This document shows positions 24,790 through 32,476 of a DNA stretch of 46,463 bases, in pieces. How positions within the stretch are numbered: position 1 is the stretch's first letter; each line of letters begins with the position of its first letter. Below the pieces are notes generated by a model, which saw only the letters and a program-made list of their open reading frames with translations, had not been told where the DNA came from and ran no database searches. Origin of the DNA: Brumimicrobium sp964585545. Lineage in GTDB: Bacteria; Bacteroidota; Bacteroidia; Flavobacteriales_D; Crocinitomicaceae. Location: the NCBI GenBank assembly GCA_964585545.1, contig CAZPDT010000019.1, positions 1-46,463 of the forward strand, written 5' to 3'. The translations under genes and the position numbers were made by a program.

Positions 24790-25365
24790 ATGAAACAAAT
24801 AAAATACTTAGTTATCGTTGGACTATTTGCTGGTTTATCAACTGTTTCCTTTTCTCAAGTAGAACACAAAGGAGAACAATTGGAGCAAAATAACAAAACC
24901 GAACAAGATACCATTAAGAAGAAGACACCTAAAAAAACTGCAGAACATCCGCCTCACCACCACCCCACAAAAAAAGGCGCCCAAATCTCAATCAACAATT
25001 TCAAAAAAGCAGTTGAAGATTATGTAAAAACAGAGTCTGCATCAAACGATGGTTACTTTCTTGTGCACGATGATAAACAAAATAAGTATTTAAAACTAAA
25101 GTATAAAAAAATGATGGATGAAGATCTTTCTGCTTTGGGAAACAACCAATACTTTGTATGCTCCGACTTTGAAGGTGCTGATGGCAATACTTACGATGTT
25201 GATATTATTATGCAAGGAAAAACAGCCAATACACTTAAGGCAGTTAAAAAGTATGTGCATAAAGTGAACGGCAAACCTCGCTATAAATGGGTTGAAGAAA
25301 ATGGCGTTTGGAAACAGAAACTTGTTACTGAAGAAAGTACAGAGAAAAAGAAATCCAAAAAATAA
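24790..25365 (+). CDS. Secreted lysine/histidine-rich protein of unknown function
   Basis: A signal peptide (MKQIKYLVIVGLFAGLSTVSFSQ) is followed by a charged low-complexity linker with KKKTPKK and the histidine cluster HPPHHHP (~53-59), then a folded region (~70-175) and a lysine-rich end (EKKKSKK). The folded part contains NNFKKAVEDYVKTES, LKYKKMMDEDLSALGNNQYFVCSDFEGADGNTYDVDIIM and HKVNGKPRYKW, a pattern of alternating strands. The His cluster could bind metal. I do not recognise the family. It has its own complete promoter and a good intrinsic terminator, so it is a single-gene transcript. Confidence 0.7.
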   Translation: MKQIKYLVIVGLFAGLSTVSFSQVEHKGEQLEQNNKTEQDTIKKKTPKKTAEHPPHHHPTKKGAQISINNFKKAVEDYVKTESASNDGYFLVHDDKQNKYLKLKYKKMMDEDLSALGNNQYFVCSDFEGADGNTYDVDIIMQGKTANTLKAVKKYVHKVNGKPRYKWVEENGVWKQKLVTEESTEKKKSKK

Positions 25366-25388
25366 AATCTATTTTTCTATTTGAAATA

Positions 25389-25424
25389 AAAACATCTGTT
25401 CAACAGGACAGGTGTTTTTTTTTT
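25389..25424 (+). terminator. Intrinsic terminator after the His-rich secreted protein gene
   Basis: AACATCTGT (25391-25399) pairs with ACAGGTGTT (25408-25416) with one G-U pair, directly followed by a ten-base T-run ending at 25424. Confidence 0.8.
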
Positions 25425-25585
25425 ATGGACAACACCATATCCCGTATTCCAAGACAGAGACACTTTGTAGCATAAAACAGCCAACAATCCGAAAAAAATG
25501 GGTAAAATCTATTCAAAAGATGATGAAAAATTCAAATACTTTAATGAGTGAGCTATCAGCTACTTAGCTGATTAGTTAGATAGAA

Positions 25586-26641
25586 TTATTCAATATGAAG
25601 TACGGCTTGTTGTTTTGGTTTGAATTCACCAATCGGCGATGTAAATGCAGCATAACCTTCATTTTCTAAAAGTTTTTGAACATCTTTCAAACTGTGTGGA
25701 TCAACAGCTATTAGCAATCCGCCATTGGTCTGTGGATCTGGCAACAATTGAAATGCCTCTAAGCTATTAACTGAAGGCGCCATCTTAATTTTTTCTCGGT
25801 AATCTTTCCAATTGCGATAAGTGGCATCAGGAATTGTGTTTTTCTTTAAATATTTCTCTATTCCTTTTAATTTAGGTACATTTTCGTAATTCAACAATGC
25901 GGTAAGTTCAGCTCCCTCTGCCATTTCGATTAAATGCCCGACCAATCCGAAGCCTGTTACATCGGTCATGGCATGAATTCCATCAATTTCTCCCAACAAT
26001 GCCCCAATACTATTTAACTTCACCAGTTGCTTCTCTAAAACATTGGCATCTTCGTTCGTAAGCGCCTCCCTTTTCATTGCTGTAGAGAATATCCCCACAC
26101 CAATTGGCTGTGTCAACAAAAGAAGGTCTCCCGATTGGGCTTTATTGTTTGTTTTTAAATTCTTTATTGCAACCTTACCGTTTACTGAAAGACCAAATAT
26201 CGGTTCTTGAGTGTCAATGCTGTGTCCGCCTGCTAAAGGAATGTCTGCCTCATCACAAATACTCCGTGCACCTTCCAAAACTTGTTGTGCAGCTGAAATC
26301 GGTAATGTATCAATTGGCCAACCTAAAATTGCCAGCGCTAGAATGGGCGTTCCACCCATCGCATAAACATCACTAATGGCATTGGCGGCAGCAACCTTCC
26401 CAAAAACAAAAGGATCATCCACAATAGGAGCAAAAAAATCTGTCGTTGAAATTATCGCATCTGTTTCATTTATTTTATATACAGCCGCGTCATCTTTTCC
26501 CTTATTGCCTACTATAAGTGATTGGGAACTATTATGTGTGATATTGGTTTTTAAAATCTCATCCAAAACTTGAGGTGCAATTTTACATCCACACCCTCCA
26601 CCATGTGAGTATTTTGTGAGTTTTATTTTATTTGTTGACAT
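25586..26641 (-). CDS. selD: Selenide, water dikinase
   Basis: SelD makes selenophosphate, the selenium donor, from selenide and ATP. The glycine-rich N-terminus YSHGGGCGCK places Cys17, Cys19 and Lys20 exactly as in E. coli SelD, with cysteine and not selenocysteine at position 17. Other family motifs are DDAAVYKI, STTDFFAPIVDDPF, AANAISDVYAMGGTPI, GGHSIDTQEPIFGLSVNG and DVTGFGLVGHL; length (351) is normal. It overlaps the 3' end of selU by 19 bases. This means the two genes form one transcript and the selenophosphate is used at least for tRNA selenation. Confidence 0.95.
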   Translation of the reverse strand: MSTNKIKLTKYSHGGGCGCKIAPQVLDEILKTNITHNSSQSLIVGNKGKDDAAVYKINETDAIISTTDFFAPIVDDPFVFGKVAAANAISDVYAMGGTPILALAILGWPIDTLPISAAQQVLEGARSICDEADIPLAGGHSIDTQEPIFGLSVNGKVAIKNLKTNNKAQSGDLLLLTQPIGVGIFSTAMKREALTNEDANVLEKQLVKLNSIGALLGEIDGIHAMTDVTGFGLVGHLIEMAEGAELTALLNYENVPKLKGIEKYLKKNTIPDATYRNWKDYREKIKMAPSVNSLEAFQLLPDPQTNGGLLIAVDPHSLKDVQKLLENEGYAAFTSPIGEFKPKQQAVLHIE

Positions 26642-27681
26642 TTATATTTGGATATTTCTTCTAAAATTATTTGAGTATTAGACTCTGGATCGGTATTGGG
26701 CAAATGTACTTCTAAAAATGGAGGTTGAAACAATTGACTTTTTTTATAACCTTTGTCATAGTATGATAAAAGTATATCAAAAGCATGATTTAAATCATAG
26801 TTTTGAATGAAGTTACAAACCTTTTTTGTTGCAGCTCCACCCAGTCTTTTTTGAATACGTTTCACTGCATTCAAGAGATCGACTTTATTTAAAACACCAT
26901 ATTCACGTATTATTTTTTCTAATCTTTTTTTCTTATCAATATCTATATGAATGCGTTCAGCCTTCTTCATTTGATTAAAGAAAATGTGATTATTAGCAAC
27001 ATTTCCTATTCTTGAACTCTCGCTCTCAAGCCAAATTGGAGCTTCTTTATTGTTCTCAGTATAACTGAAGAGTTGTAAAGCCAGATTATTCTCAAACTGT
27101 TCATTGCTAGGCTGTGCAGGCATTCCTATTCCTCCAAAAGCTGAACCTTTATGGTGGGCCAATTCTTCCAAATCTATAACTGCATGGTTCAAACGCTCCA
27201 ATTCATGTAAAATTTCTGTTTTTCCACTGCCTGTAAAGCCACTAAGTATACGCAATTTGTGAGGTTTACTAAATTCTCTCAACACCCAATTTCTATACAT
27301 TTTATATCCGCCTTCCAGAACAAAAACTTCAAATCCATAAAAACCCAATAGCCAAGCTACCGCCTCACTCCGCATCCCTCCTCTCCAGCAATGAAGCAGC
27401 ACAGTACGATTATTTGCATTGTCTAATTCCTGCGCAACACGCTCAACAATAGCGTTCATTTTCGGACCAAAATAGGTCAAGCCAATTTTAATTGCTTCTT
27501 CTTTGTTTATTTGCTTGTAAGCTGTACCTATTTCCTTTCTCTCCGCGTTGGAAAACAAAGGCAGTGAAACAGCTTTAGGGAAGTGAGCATGAGCATATTC
27601 TGCCGGACTTCTTACGTCAAATACAACATGTTTCTTTGATAATTGAATAAATTTTTGAATTTCTAAAGACTCAACTTTCAT
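26623..27681 (-). CDS. mnmH: tRNA 2-selenouridine synthase (SelU/MnmH)
   Basis: SelU replaces sulfur by selenium in 2-thiouridine at the wobble position of certain tRNAs, via a geranylated intermediate. The N-terminal rhodanese domain has the catalytic cysteine Cys98 in LLHCWRGGMRS. A P-loop domain follows with GFTGSGKTE (148-156) and a conserved DLEELAHHKGSAFGGIG segment. Its 352 residues match the family. It is the first gene of a two-gene operon with selD. selA, selB and selC are absent from this window, so selenium use here is supported only for tRNA modification. Confidence 0.94.
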   Translation of the reverse strand: MKVESLEIQKFIQLSKKHVVFDVRSPAEYAHAHFPKAVSLPLFSNAERKEIGTAYKQINKEEAIKIGLTYFGPKMNAIVERVAQELDNANNRTVLLHCWRGGMRSEAVAWLLGFYGFEVFVLEGGYKMYRNWVLREFSKPHKLRILSGFTGSGKTEILHELERLNHAVIDLEELAHHKGSAFGGIGMPAQPSNEQFENNLALQLFSYTENNKEAPIWLESESSRIGNVANNHIFFNQMKKAERIHIDIDKKKRLEKIIREYGVLNKVDLLNAVKRIQKRLGGAATKKVCNFIQNYDLNHAFDILLSYYDKGYKKSQLFQPPFLEVHLPNTDPESNTQIILEEISKYKCQQIK

Positions 27682-27774
27682 AGTGTAAAATTACAAATTT
27701 TATAGCGTACAATGAATATTTATTAACGTTCTATTCTATTAATTCTTACATCTTTCATCCTGTTTCTAGTCGTT

Positions 27775-27802
27775 TTAAAACATGATTTAAATCATGTTTT
27801 AA
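27775..27802. promoter_or_regulatory. 28-bp perfect palindrome with FNR/CRP-like core
   Basis: The two 14-base halves are exact reverse complements (centre between 27788 and 27789). The core ATGATTTAAATCAT differs from the FNR consensus TTGAT-N4-ATCAA only at the outermost bases. The centre lies roughly 68 bases upstream of the predicted start of the heme-copper operon, a class I activator position, and about 107 bases upstream of the selU start codon. Assignment to a Crp/Fnr-family regulator is inference from motif shape. Confidence 0.6.
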
Positions 27803-27844
27803 TACAATAGCGGACATTTTTATCCTATTTTTTTTGTCTTCTTA

Positions 27845-27852
27845 TAAATTTG
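27845..27852 (+). promoter_or_regulatory. TAnnTTTG promoter element of the heme-copper operon
   Basis: TAAATTTG, exact match, ends 49 bases before the ATG at 27902. No good -33 TTTG at the right distance, as expected for a promoter that needs an activator. Confidence 0.55.
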
Positions 27853-27901
27853 TTCACATAAAAAAACAGTACAGAAATTTAAAACTAAAAATTAAAGAGT
27901 T

Positions 27902-28486
27902 ATGAACCAGACGACAACACTTCTATCGATACACAACACGATAGGTATTATTTCATTAATAGGAACTGCTATTGTAGTATTTACAGTAATCTTTTTAATG
28001 ACGACATCACATAAAGTAGAAGACAAGAAAGAAGCAACAGCAAAAATTTATAAACTAAGAAAAAAATATTTCTGGGGACTAATTGCGGTTTTGGCAATTT
28101 TTTTATTTACTTCTTTTGGTTTTTTACCCTATCAACTTTCTTCCTCCAGCCAACCGAGTGAAAAGGTTTCAGTATTGGCTTATCAATGGGGTTGGAAAAT
28201 GTCTACTGACCCTTTCACCGAAGACCTTAATGACTTCAAGGGGAAAACTGATATTGAGCTTCCTATGAATAAAGATATTGAATTTATTGTAGCTGCAAAA
28301 GATGTAACTCATGGTTTTGGAATTTACAACAGCAAAGGGACATTGCTCACAGAAGTTCAGGCGATGCCAGGTTATAAAAATAAACTCCATTACACCTTCG
28401 ATAAAAAAGGAGAATACAAGGTTCTTTGTATGGAGTATTGCGGACTTGCCCATGCCTTTATGATCGGAACAATTCATATTAAATAA
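27902..28486 (+). CDS. Heme-copper oxidase subunit II with complete CuA site
   Basis: Subunit II receives electrons from cytochrome c (or another soluble donor) at a dinuclear copper centre and passes them to subunit I. Two N-terminal transmembrane helices (~13-33 and ~57-77) precede a periplasmic cupredoxin domain. The aromatic patch YQWGW (94-98) and all CuA ligands are present: His137, Cys176, Glu178, Cys180, His184 and Met187 (CMEYCGLAHAFM). At 194 residues it is short, like B-family subunit II. It has no fused cytochrome c domain. It heads a four-gene operon (28516, 30149, 30763) behind an FNR-like palindrome. Confidence 0.88.
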   Translation: MNQTTTLLSIHNTIGIISLIGTAIVVFTVIFLMTTSHKVEDKKEATAKIYKLRKKYFWGLIAVLAIFLFTSFGFLPYQLSSSSQPSEKVSVLAYQWGWKMSTDPFTEDLNDFKGKTDIELPMNKDIEFIVAAKDVTHGFGIYNSKGTLLTEVQAMPGYKNKLHYTFDKKGEYKVLCMEYCGLAHAFMIGTIHIK

Positions 28487-28515
28487 AATAAATAAGCACT
28501 ATAAATAAACATGTT

Positions 28516-30036
28516 ATGATTACATTAAGTTTAAAAGAAAAGAAACAACAGAAAAAATTAGCAACTGTTTGGGGAATTATCTTTATGATTGCATTTCCAC
28601 TCCTTATCACATTAGGTTTGCTAATGAGGATGAGTCAAGGAGAAATAACAAGCCCATCTCCCAATGATTTTTATGTATACATGACCCTTCACGGATTGGG
28701 AATGATTGGTATATTATTCAGCATGGCATTTTCAGGATTGTGGTATTTAATGAGTACCAGATATGTCAAACTCAATTTAAAAATGGGTTATTTTATATTC
28801 ATTACCATACTTATTAGTGTAATTGGATTAGTCATCGGAACACTTATCGGGAAGTTTGGTCCCGGTTGGTACTTACTTTATCCGCTTCCCTTTTCCAATG
28901 CAGGAAGTTGGAGTGACTGGTCTATTGTTGTTTCTTCTGTTTCATTGTTAATACTAGGTTTGGCATGGATTATTGGAATATTTCATGTTTTAAATGCCAT
29001 GGCACAAGAGTATGGCGGTTATGGTAAAATCTTTGGATGGCAATATTTTAAAAAGGAAAAGCCCAAGAAAGAACTCCCTCCTTTTGTTATGATCGCAGCC
29101 ATTTCACTTGTTCCAAATATTTTTGCTGTTATCTCAGCGGCCATATTGATCATCATGTTTATTATGCAGGTATTTGAACCTTCACTTGCATTTGATGCCT
29201 TAACTTTGAAGAATTTGGTGATGTTTTATGGTCATACCATTGCGAATTGTACAATGTATTGTGCTGTAGGTTGGGTTTATCTACTTTTGCCTGAATTTAC
29301 AGGACGCAAGATCAGTGTAAACAAAGTCCTTGTAGTCTCTTGGAATGCAACCTTCTTTTTCATCACTTTAGCTTTCTTCCATCACATGTATATGGATTTT
29401 GTTCAACCTTTACCTTTCCAGTTTATCGGTCAAATCGTTTCTTATGCCAGTGCAGTTCCTGCAACAGCAATTACGATGTTCACTGTTATCTCACAGTTGT
29501 ACCACTCCAGGGTCAAATGGGGCGTTGTTCCACTCATGTTCCTTATAGGGATTGCTGGCTGGGCAATTGGAGGTTTCTCTGCTGTTGTCGATTCTACCAT
29601 CGCTTTCAATATGGTTCTGCACAACACGCTTTGGGTGCCTGCACACTTCCATACTTATATGTTAATGGGTGTTGTTCCCTTTATCCTTGGTTATTTGTAT
29701 TATATATTTGCAACCAAAAACAACTTAGATGGTGGTAATCTGACCAAAATTGGATTCTGGACCTTTGCTATCGGAGCTTATGGATTCTTAACCATGTTTT
29801 ATCTTGGTGGTGTAAACAGTATTCCCAGAAGATACAATAATTATTCAGCTGTACAGATAGAACATGTATCTAATGTTGGTGCATTACTCGCTACAATTGC
29901 GGTTTGTTTTATCATATTGCTTGCAATTGGTCTTGTTCTAATGTATGTTACCCTTTTGGTGAAAATGTTTAAAAAGAAAACGCAAGATTATTGGGAGAAA
30001 GATGCTGGACTTCTGCTTGCCGAAGAAAACAAATAA
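28516..30036 (+). CDS. Heme-copper oxidase family subunit I, probable non-canonical NO reductase
   Basis: This 506-residue protein has 12 predicted helices. Metal ligands are recognisable: His59 in helix II (TLHGLGM, low-spin heme), His240 in helix VI (FYGHTIANC), His289-His290 in helix VII (FFHHMYMDF, CuB) and His377/His379 in helix X (VPAHFHTYM, both hemes). The residue four after His240, the Tyr that is cross-linked to His in A- and B-type oxygen reductases (HPxxY), is Asn244. No Tyr occupies the cbb3-type place in helix VII either. K-channel lysine is not seen. Loss of this Tyr is typical of NO reductases. With a CuA subunit it resembles the CuA-dependent NO reductase families proposed in recent surveys. 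Without phylogeny I cannot name the family, and an atypical oxygen reductase is the alternative. Confidence 0.8.
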   Translation: MITLSLKEKKQQKKLATVWGIIFMIAFPLLITLGLLMRMSQGEITSPSPNDFYVYMTLHGLGMIGILFSMAFSGLWYLMSTRYVKLNLKMGYFIFITILISVIGLVIGTLIGKFGPGWYLLYPLPFSNAGSWSDWSIVVSSVSLLILGLAWIIGIFHVLNAMAQEYGGYGKIFGWQYFKKEKPKKELPPFVMIAAISLVPNIFAVISAAILIIMFIMQVFEPSLAFDALTLKNLVMFYGHTIANCTMYCAVGWVYLLLPEFTGRKISVNKVLVVSWNATFFFITLAFFHHMYMDFVQPLPFQFIGQIVSYASAVPATAITMFTVISQLYHSRVKWGVVPLMFLIGIAGWAIGGFSAVVDSTIAFNMVLHNTLWVPAHFHTYMLMGVVPFILGYLYYIFATKNNLDGGNLTKIGFWTFAIGAYGFLTMFYLGGVNSIPRRYNNYSAVQIEHVSNVGALLATIAVCFIILLAIGLVLMYVTLLVKMFKKKTQDYWEKDAGLLLAEENK

Positions 30037-30038
30037 AA

Positions 30039-30083
30039 AAGAACGCCTCAACACCATTGAAAAATTTCAATGGTGTTGAAATG
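30039..30083 (+). terminator. Strong hairpin between subunit I and the SCO gene
   Basis: CAACACCATTGAAA (30049-30062) pairs perfectly over 14 bp with TTTCAATGGTGTTG (30065-30078), and outer bases AAGAAC/GTTCTT can extend it across a small internal loop. No U-run follows, so it may trim read-through or protect the 3' end of the subunit I message instead of stopping all transcription. Confidence 0.6.
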
Positions 30084-30148
30084 TTCTTCACTTCTGAAAA
30101 CGCTCTGTTTTTTGGAATCTTTTTATAAAATAAAGTGTAAATTAAACG

Positions 30149-30781
30149 TTGAAAAGACTAAAACAAATATTCATTCCAGTTTTGTTTCTTTCGCTCTGCA
30201 TTGGAATTATTGGTTGGTGGACACTTGGATTTAAAGCTTTTACGATTTTTTCTTATACTTTAAAAGATGCAGCTCCACTAAACAGTAATTTTCAAGATAT
30301 TGGTTTAATTAATCAGGACGGGGAAGTTTTTCACCTAGGAGACAAGCACACATACAAACTTGTAAATTTTGTATATTTAAATTGTCCCTCTGTTTGTCAT
30401 AAAGTAAACAATCAATTAGAGGAGATATACCATTTAGTGGACACTTCTTTAATTCCTGAACGAATTAATTTTATAACCATCAGTTTTGATTTAAAGCACG
30501 ATGATGTAGAGAAAATCAAATTGTACAGAAATCATTTTGGAGACAATATCGAAGGGTGGACCTTTGCTCTTCCCTACCAAACAAATGAAGATCAATTTGA
30601 TGCATTTTTAAAAAGAACAGGGGTTTGGATTTATAAAGACTCAAAAACAGGGATAATTAATCATTCAACGGACTTGTATCTTTTGTCACCAACAAATGAA
30701 ATAATCGATATTTTCGATCCAAATAGAAGTGACAATCAAGCCATAAAACAACAAATTCAAGAATGGATAACCAAAAATTAA
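30149..30781 (+). CDS. SCO1/SenC family copper chaperone
   Basis: SCO proteins deliver copper to, or reduce the cysteines of, the CuA site in subunit II. The protein has one N-terminal membrane anchor (~7-27) and a thioredoxin-like domain with the copper-binding CxxxC (NCPSVCHKV) and the distal His in NHSTDLYLLSP. All three ligands are therefore present. The only sensible start is TTG 30149, because no in-frame ATG occurs in the first ~90 codons. Its 3' end overlaps the next gene by 19 bases. Location directly after the CuA-subunit and catalytic-subunit genes indicates a dedicated assembly factor. Confidence 0.88.
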   Translation: MKRLKQIFIPVLFLSLCIGIIGWWTLGFKAFTIFSYTLKDAAPLNSNFQDIGLINQDGEVFHLGDKHTYKLVNFVYLNCPSVCHKVNNQLEEIYHLVDTSLIPERINFITISFDLKHDDVEKIKLYRNHFGDNIEGWTFALPYQTNEDQFDAFLKRTGVWIYKDSKTGIINHSTDLYLLSPTNEIIDIFDPNRSDNQAIKQQIQEWITKN

Positions 30782-31332
30782 ATCGTGCATTCCTGATTTT
30801 ATGTGTTGGGATTGTATTTTATCTGTTTTCATTTCAATGGAACGGATGGTTTAGTTCCAACATGGTTCTGCATCAAATTGTCCAGTTGCCTGTTATGTTT
30901 GGATTGGGAATTTTCCTTGCCTTTATATTTCAAAAAGTTCGTATTGTTGCTCTCCACTGGGGAATTTCGGCTCTGATTTTTATCGCATCATCTCTTGTTT
31001 TCTGGATGTTGCCCCACTCTATTGATTATGCAGTAATTCACAATTGGTTCAACAGAATAATGCACATCAATATGTTGATTTGTGGTTTTTTAATAATTGT
31101 CGTATTCAGAGAAATACTGTTTGAAATCAAAATATATTTTTTAGGTATGGTATCGGCAATGCTCATAGCATCGGGCATAACACTAAGGGTTTTTGACATC
31201 CTGTTGTGTAGCTCATTCAATATTCAACAACAGAATCAAACAGGAAGCTTCCTTATCCTTCTGGGGTCTGTTCTGGTGATTCTCACGCTTATCACCTTCT
31301 TTAGAAAACCTTTACAACCAAAATATAAATGA
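30763..31332 (+). CDS. Polytopic membrane protein of the heme-copper operon (CtaG/DUF1404-like?)
   Basis: The 189-residue protein has about five or six transmembrane helices and no large soluble domain. Histidines sit inside or at the ends of helices (VLHQIVQLP, LHWGISAL, WMLPHSIDY, IMHINMLICGF), a pattern seen in copper- or heme-handling membrane proteins such as CtaG/DUF1404. I cannot confirm homology by eye. Its 19-base overlap with the SCO gene ties it to assembly or function of the same complex. It could equally be a small accessory subunit. It is the last gene of the operon. Confidence 0.7.
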   Translation: MDNQKLNRAFLILCVGIVFYLFSFQWNGWFSSNMVLHQIVQLPVMFGLGIFLAFIFQKVRIVALHWGISALIFIASSLVFWMLPHSIDYAVIHNWFNRIMHINMLICGFLIIVVFREILFEIKIYFLGMVSAMLIASGITLRVFDILLCSSFNIQQQNQTGSFLILLGSVLVILTLITFFRKPLQPKYK

Positions 31333-31575
31333 GTTGTAAAAACCTTTGGTTTGAGCGAGATAAAATACATTATACCGACATTAAAATTTTGGTTTGAGGC
31401 ACTTATTGAGAGGAATTCAAGATAAGGCTTAAAGTTTTAATATATTTAGCCCTAGATTAGTGTTTGTAATTAAAAAAACATCGAGTGTCCCTACAAGCTG
31501 CAAGCAGTTTAGTTTTAAAATAGGGAATTTATGATGAATTCGGGTAGGTACTCTTTCTTTTAAAAATAAAATAAC

Positions 31576-32280
31576 ATGACAACATTTGCAGAAAAAGTAA
31601 TTGACTTTCATCAGCAACTCAACTTTAAAGGTCAGCTTCCTGAAGGTTATCAGGTATTGAATCCTTTCAACAACAACCCCGAAACCCTTGAAGTCATGAA
31701 GCGTTTTTATCATAAATACTACAATGACCAACAACCGAGAAAGTTTATTATTGCTATTAATCCAGGTCGTTTAGGAGCAGGAACAACAGGCATTCCTTTT
31801 ACTGACACAAAACGTTTAAAAACTGAATGTAATATCACAATGGAGTCTGCCCATACCCACGAAGTTTCGGCAGTATTTATGTACCGCATGATTGAAGAGT
31901 TTGGCGGGGTTAAAAGCTTTTATCAACAGTTTTATATCAATTCCGTTTTTCCTTTAGCAATTGTGCGTAAAAACAATAAAGGAAGTTGGGTCAATGCCAA
32001 TTATTATGATGAGTTACCATTATACAATAAAGTAAAAAATTATATGATTGCCTCTTTAAATCACAATATCAAGTTGGGGTTGCATACAGATAACGTTTTT
32101 ATTTTAGGCAAAAAGAACGCTAAATTTATTACGAAACTGAATCAAGAAGCCAAGCTTTTTAAGGAAATGACTGTGCTGGAACATCCCCGATACATCCAGC
32201 AATATAAATCAAAGGACCTACAGTACTATTTAGATAAATACATGTTTGCATTTAATGAAAAAACAACGTTTAATACTTAG
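31576..32280 (+). CDS. Uracil-DNA glycosylase superfamily protein, SMUG2/DUF4918-like
   Basis: The protein removes damaged or misincorporated pyrimidines (uracil or hydroxymethyluracil) from DNA, if like characterised SMUG2 enzymes. The UDG motif 1 is INPGRLGAGTTGIPF (61-75), close to the GMNPGPxGMxxTGVPF of SMUG1. Motif 2 is EHPRYIQQY (202-210) with His203 in the position of the catalytic His. There are no Fe-S cysteines, which excludes UDG families 4 and 5. The length of 234 agrees with DUF4918 proteins of Bacteroidota. It has no operon partner, and the ~240 bases before it show no exact -7 element. Confidence 0.8.
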   Translation: MTTFAEKVIDFHQQLNFKGQLPEGYQVLNPFNNNPETLEVMKRFYHKYYNDQQPRKFIIAINPGRLGAGTTGIPFTDTKRLKTECNITMESAHTHEVSAVFMYRMIEEFGGVKSFYQQFYINSVFPLAIVRKNNKGSWVNANYYDELPLYNKVKNYMIASLNHNIKLGLHTDNVFILGKKNAKFITKLNQEAKLFKEMTVLEHPRYIQQYKSKDLQYYLDKYMFAFNEKTTFNT

Positions 32281-32476
32281 ATACAGATGTATAAACATGT
32301 AAAATTCAAAGTGCTTTAAATGAGAACAATAATGCGCAACATGGACAATCATTGCCTCTTAGATATGTAATACTGAAAGTGAATATATAGGCATTCGAAA
32401 ATAAATAATCAAAAAAAAATGTATATTCGCATTTTAGAATTCAATAGTGATAACTTACAAATAATAACAATCCAAT

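Noticed and set aside
26785..26798. Second FNR-like operator inside selU
   Set aside because: The 14-mer is identical to the core of the 27775 palindrome but lies in coding sequence (YDLNH codons) with no promoter nearby; likely chance.
28516..30036. Ordinary cytochrome c oxidase subunit I
   Set aside because: The helix VI HPxxY motif is replaced by HTIAN, so the His-Tyr cofactor of oxygen reductases is absent; kept as an alternative only.
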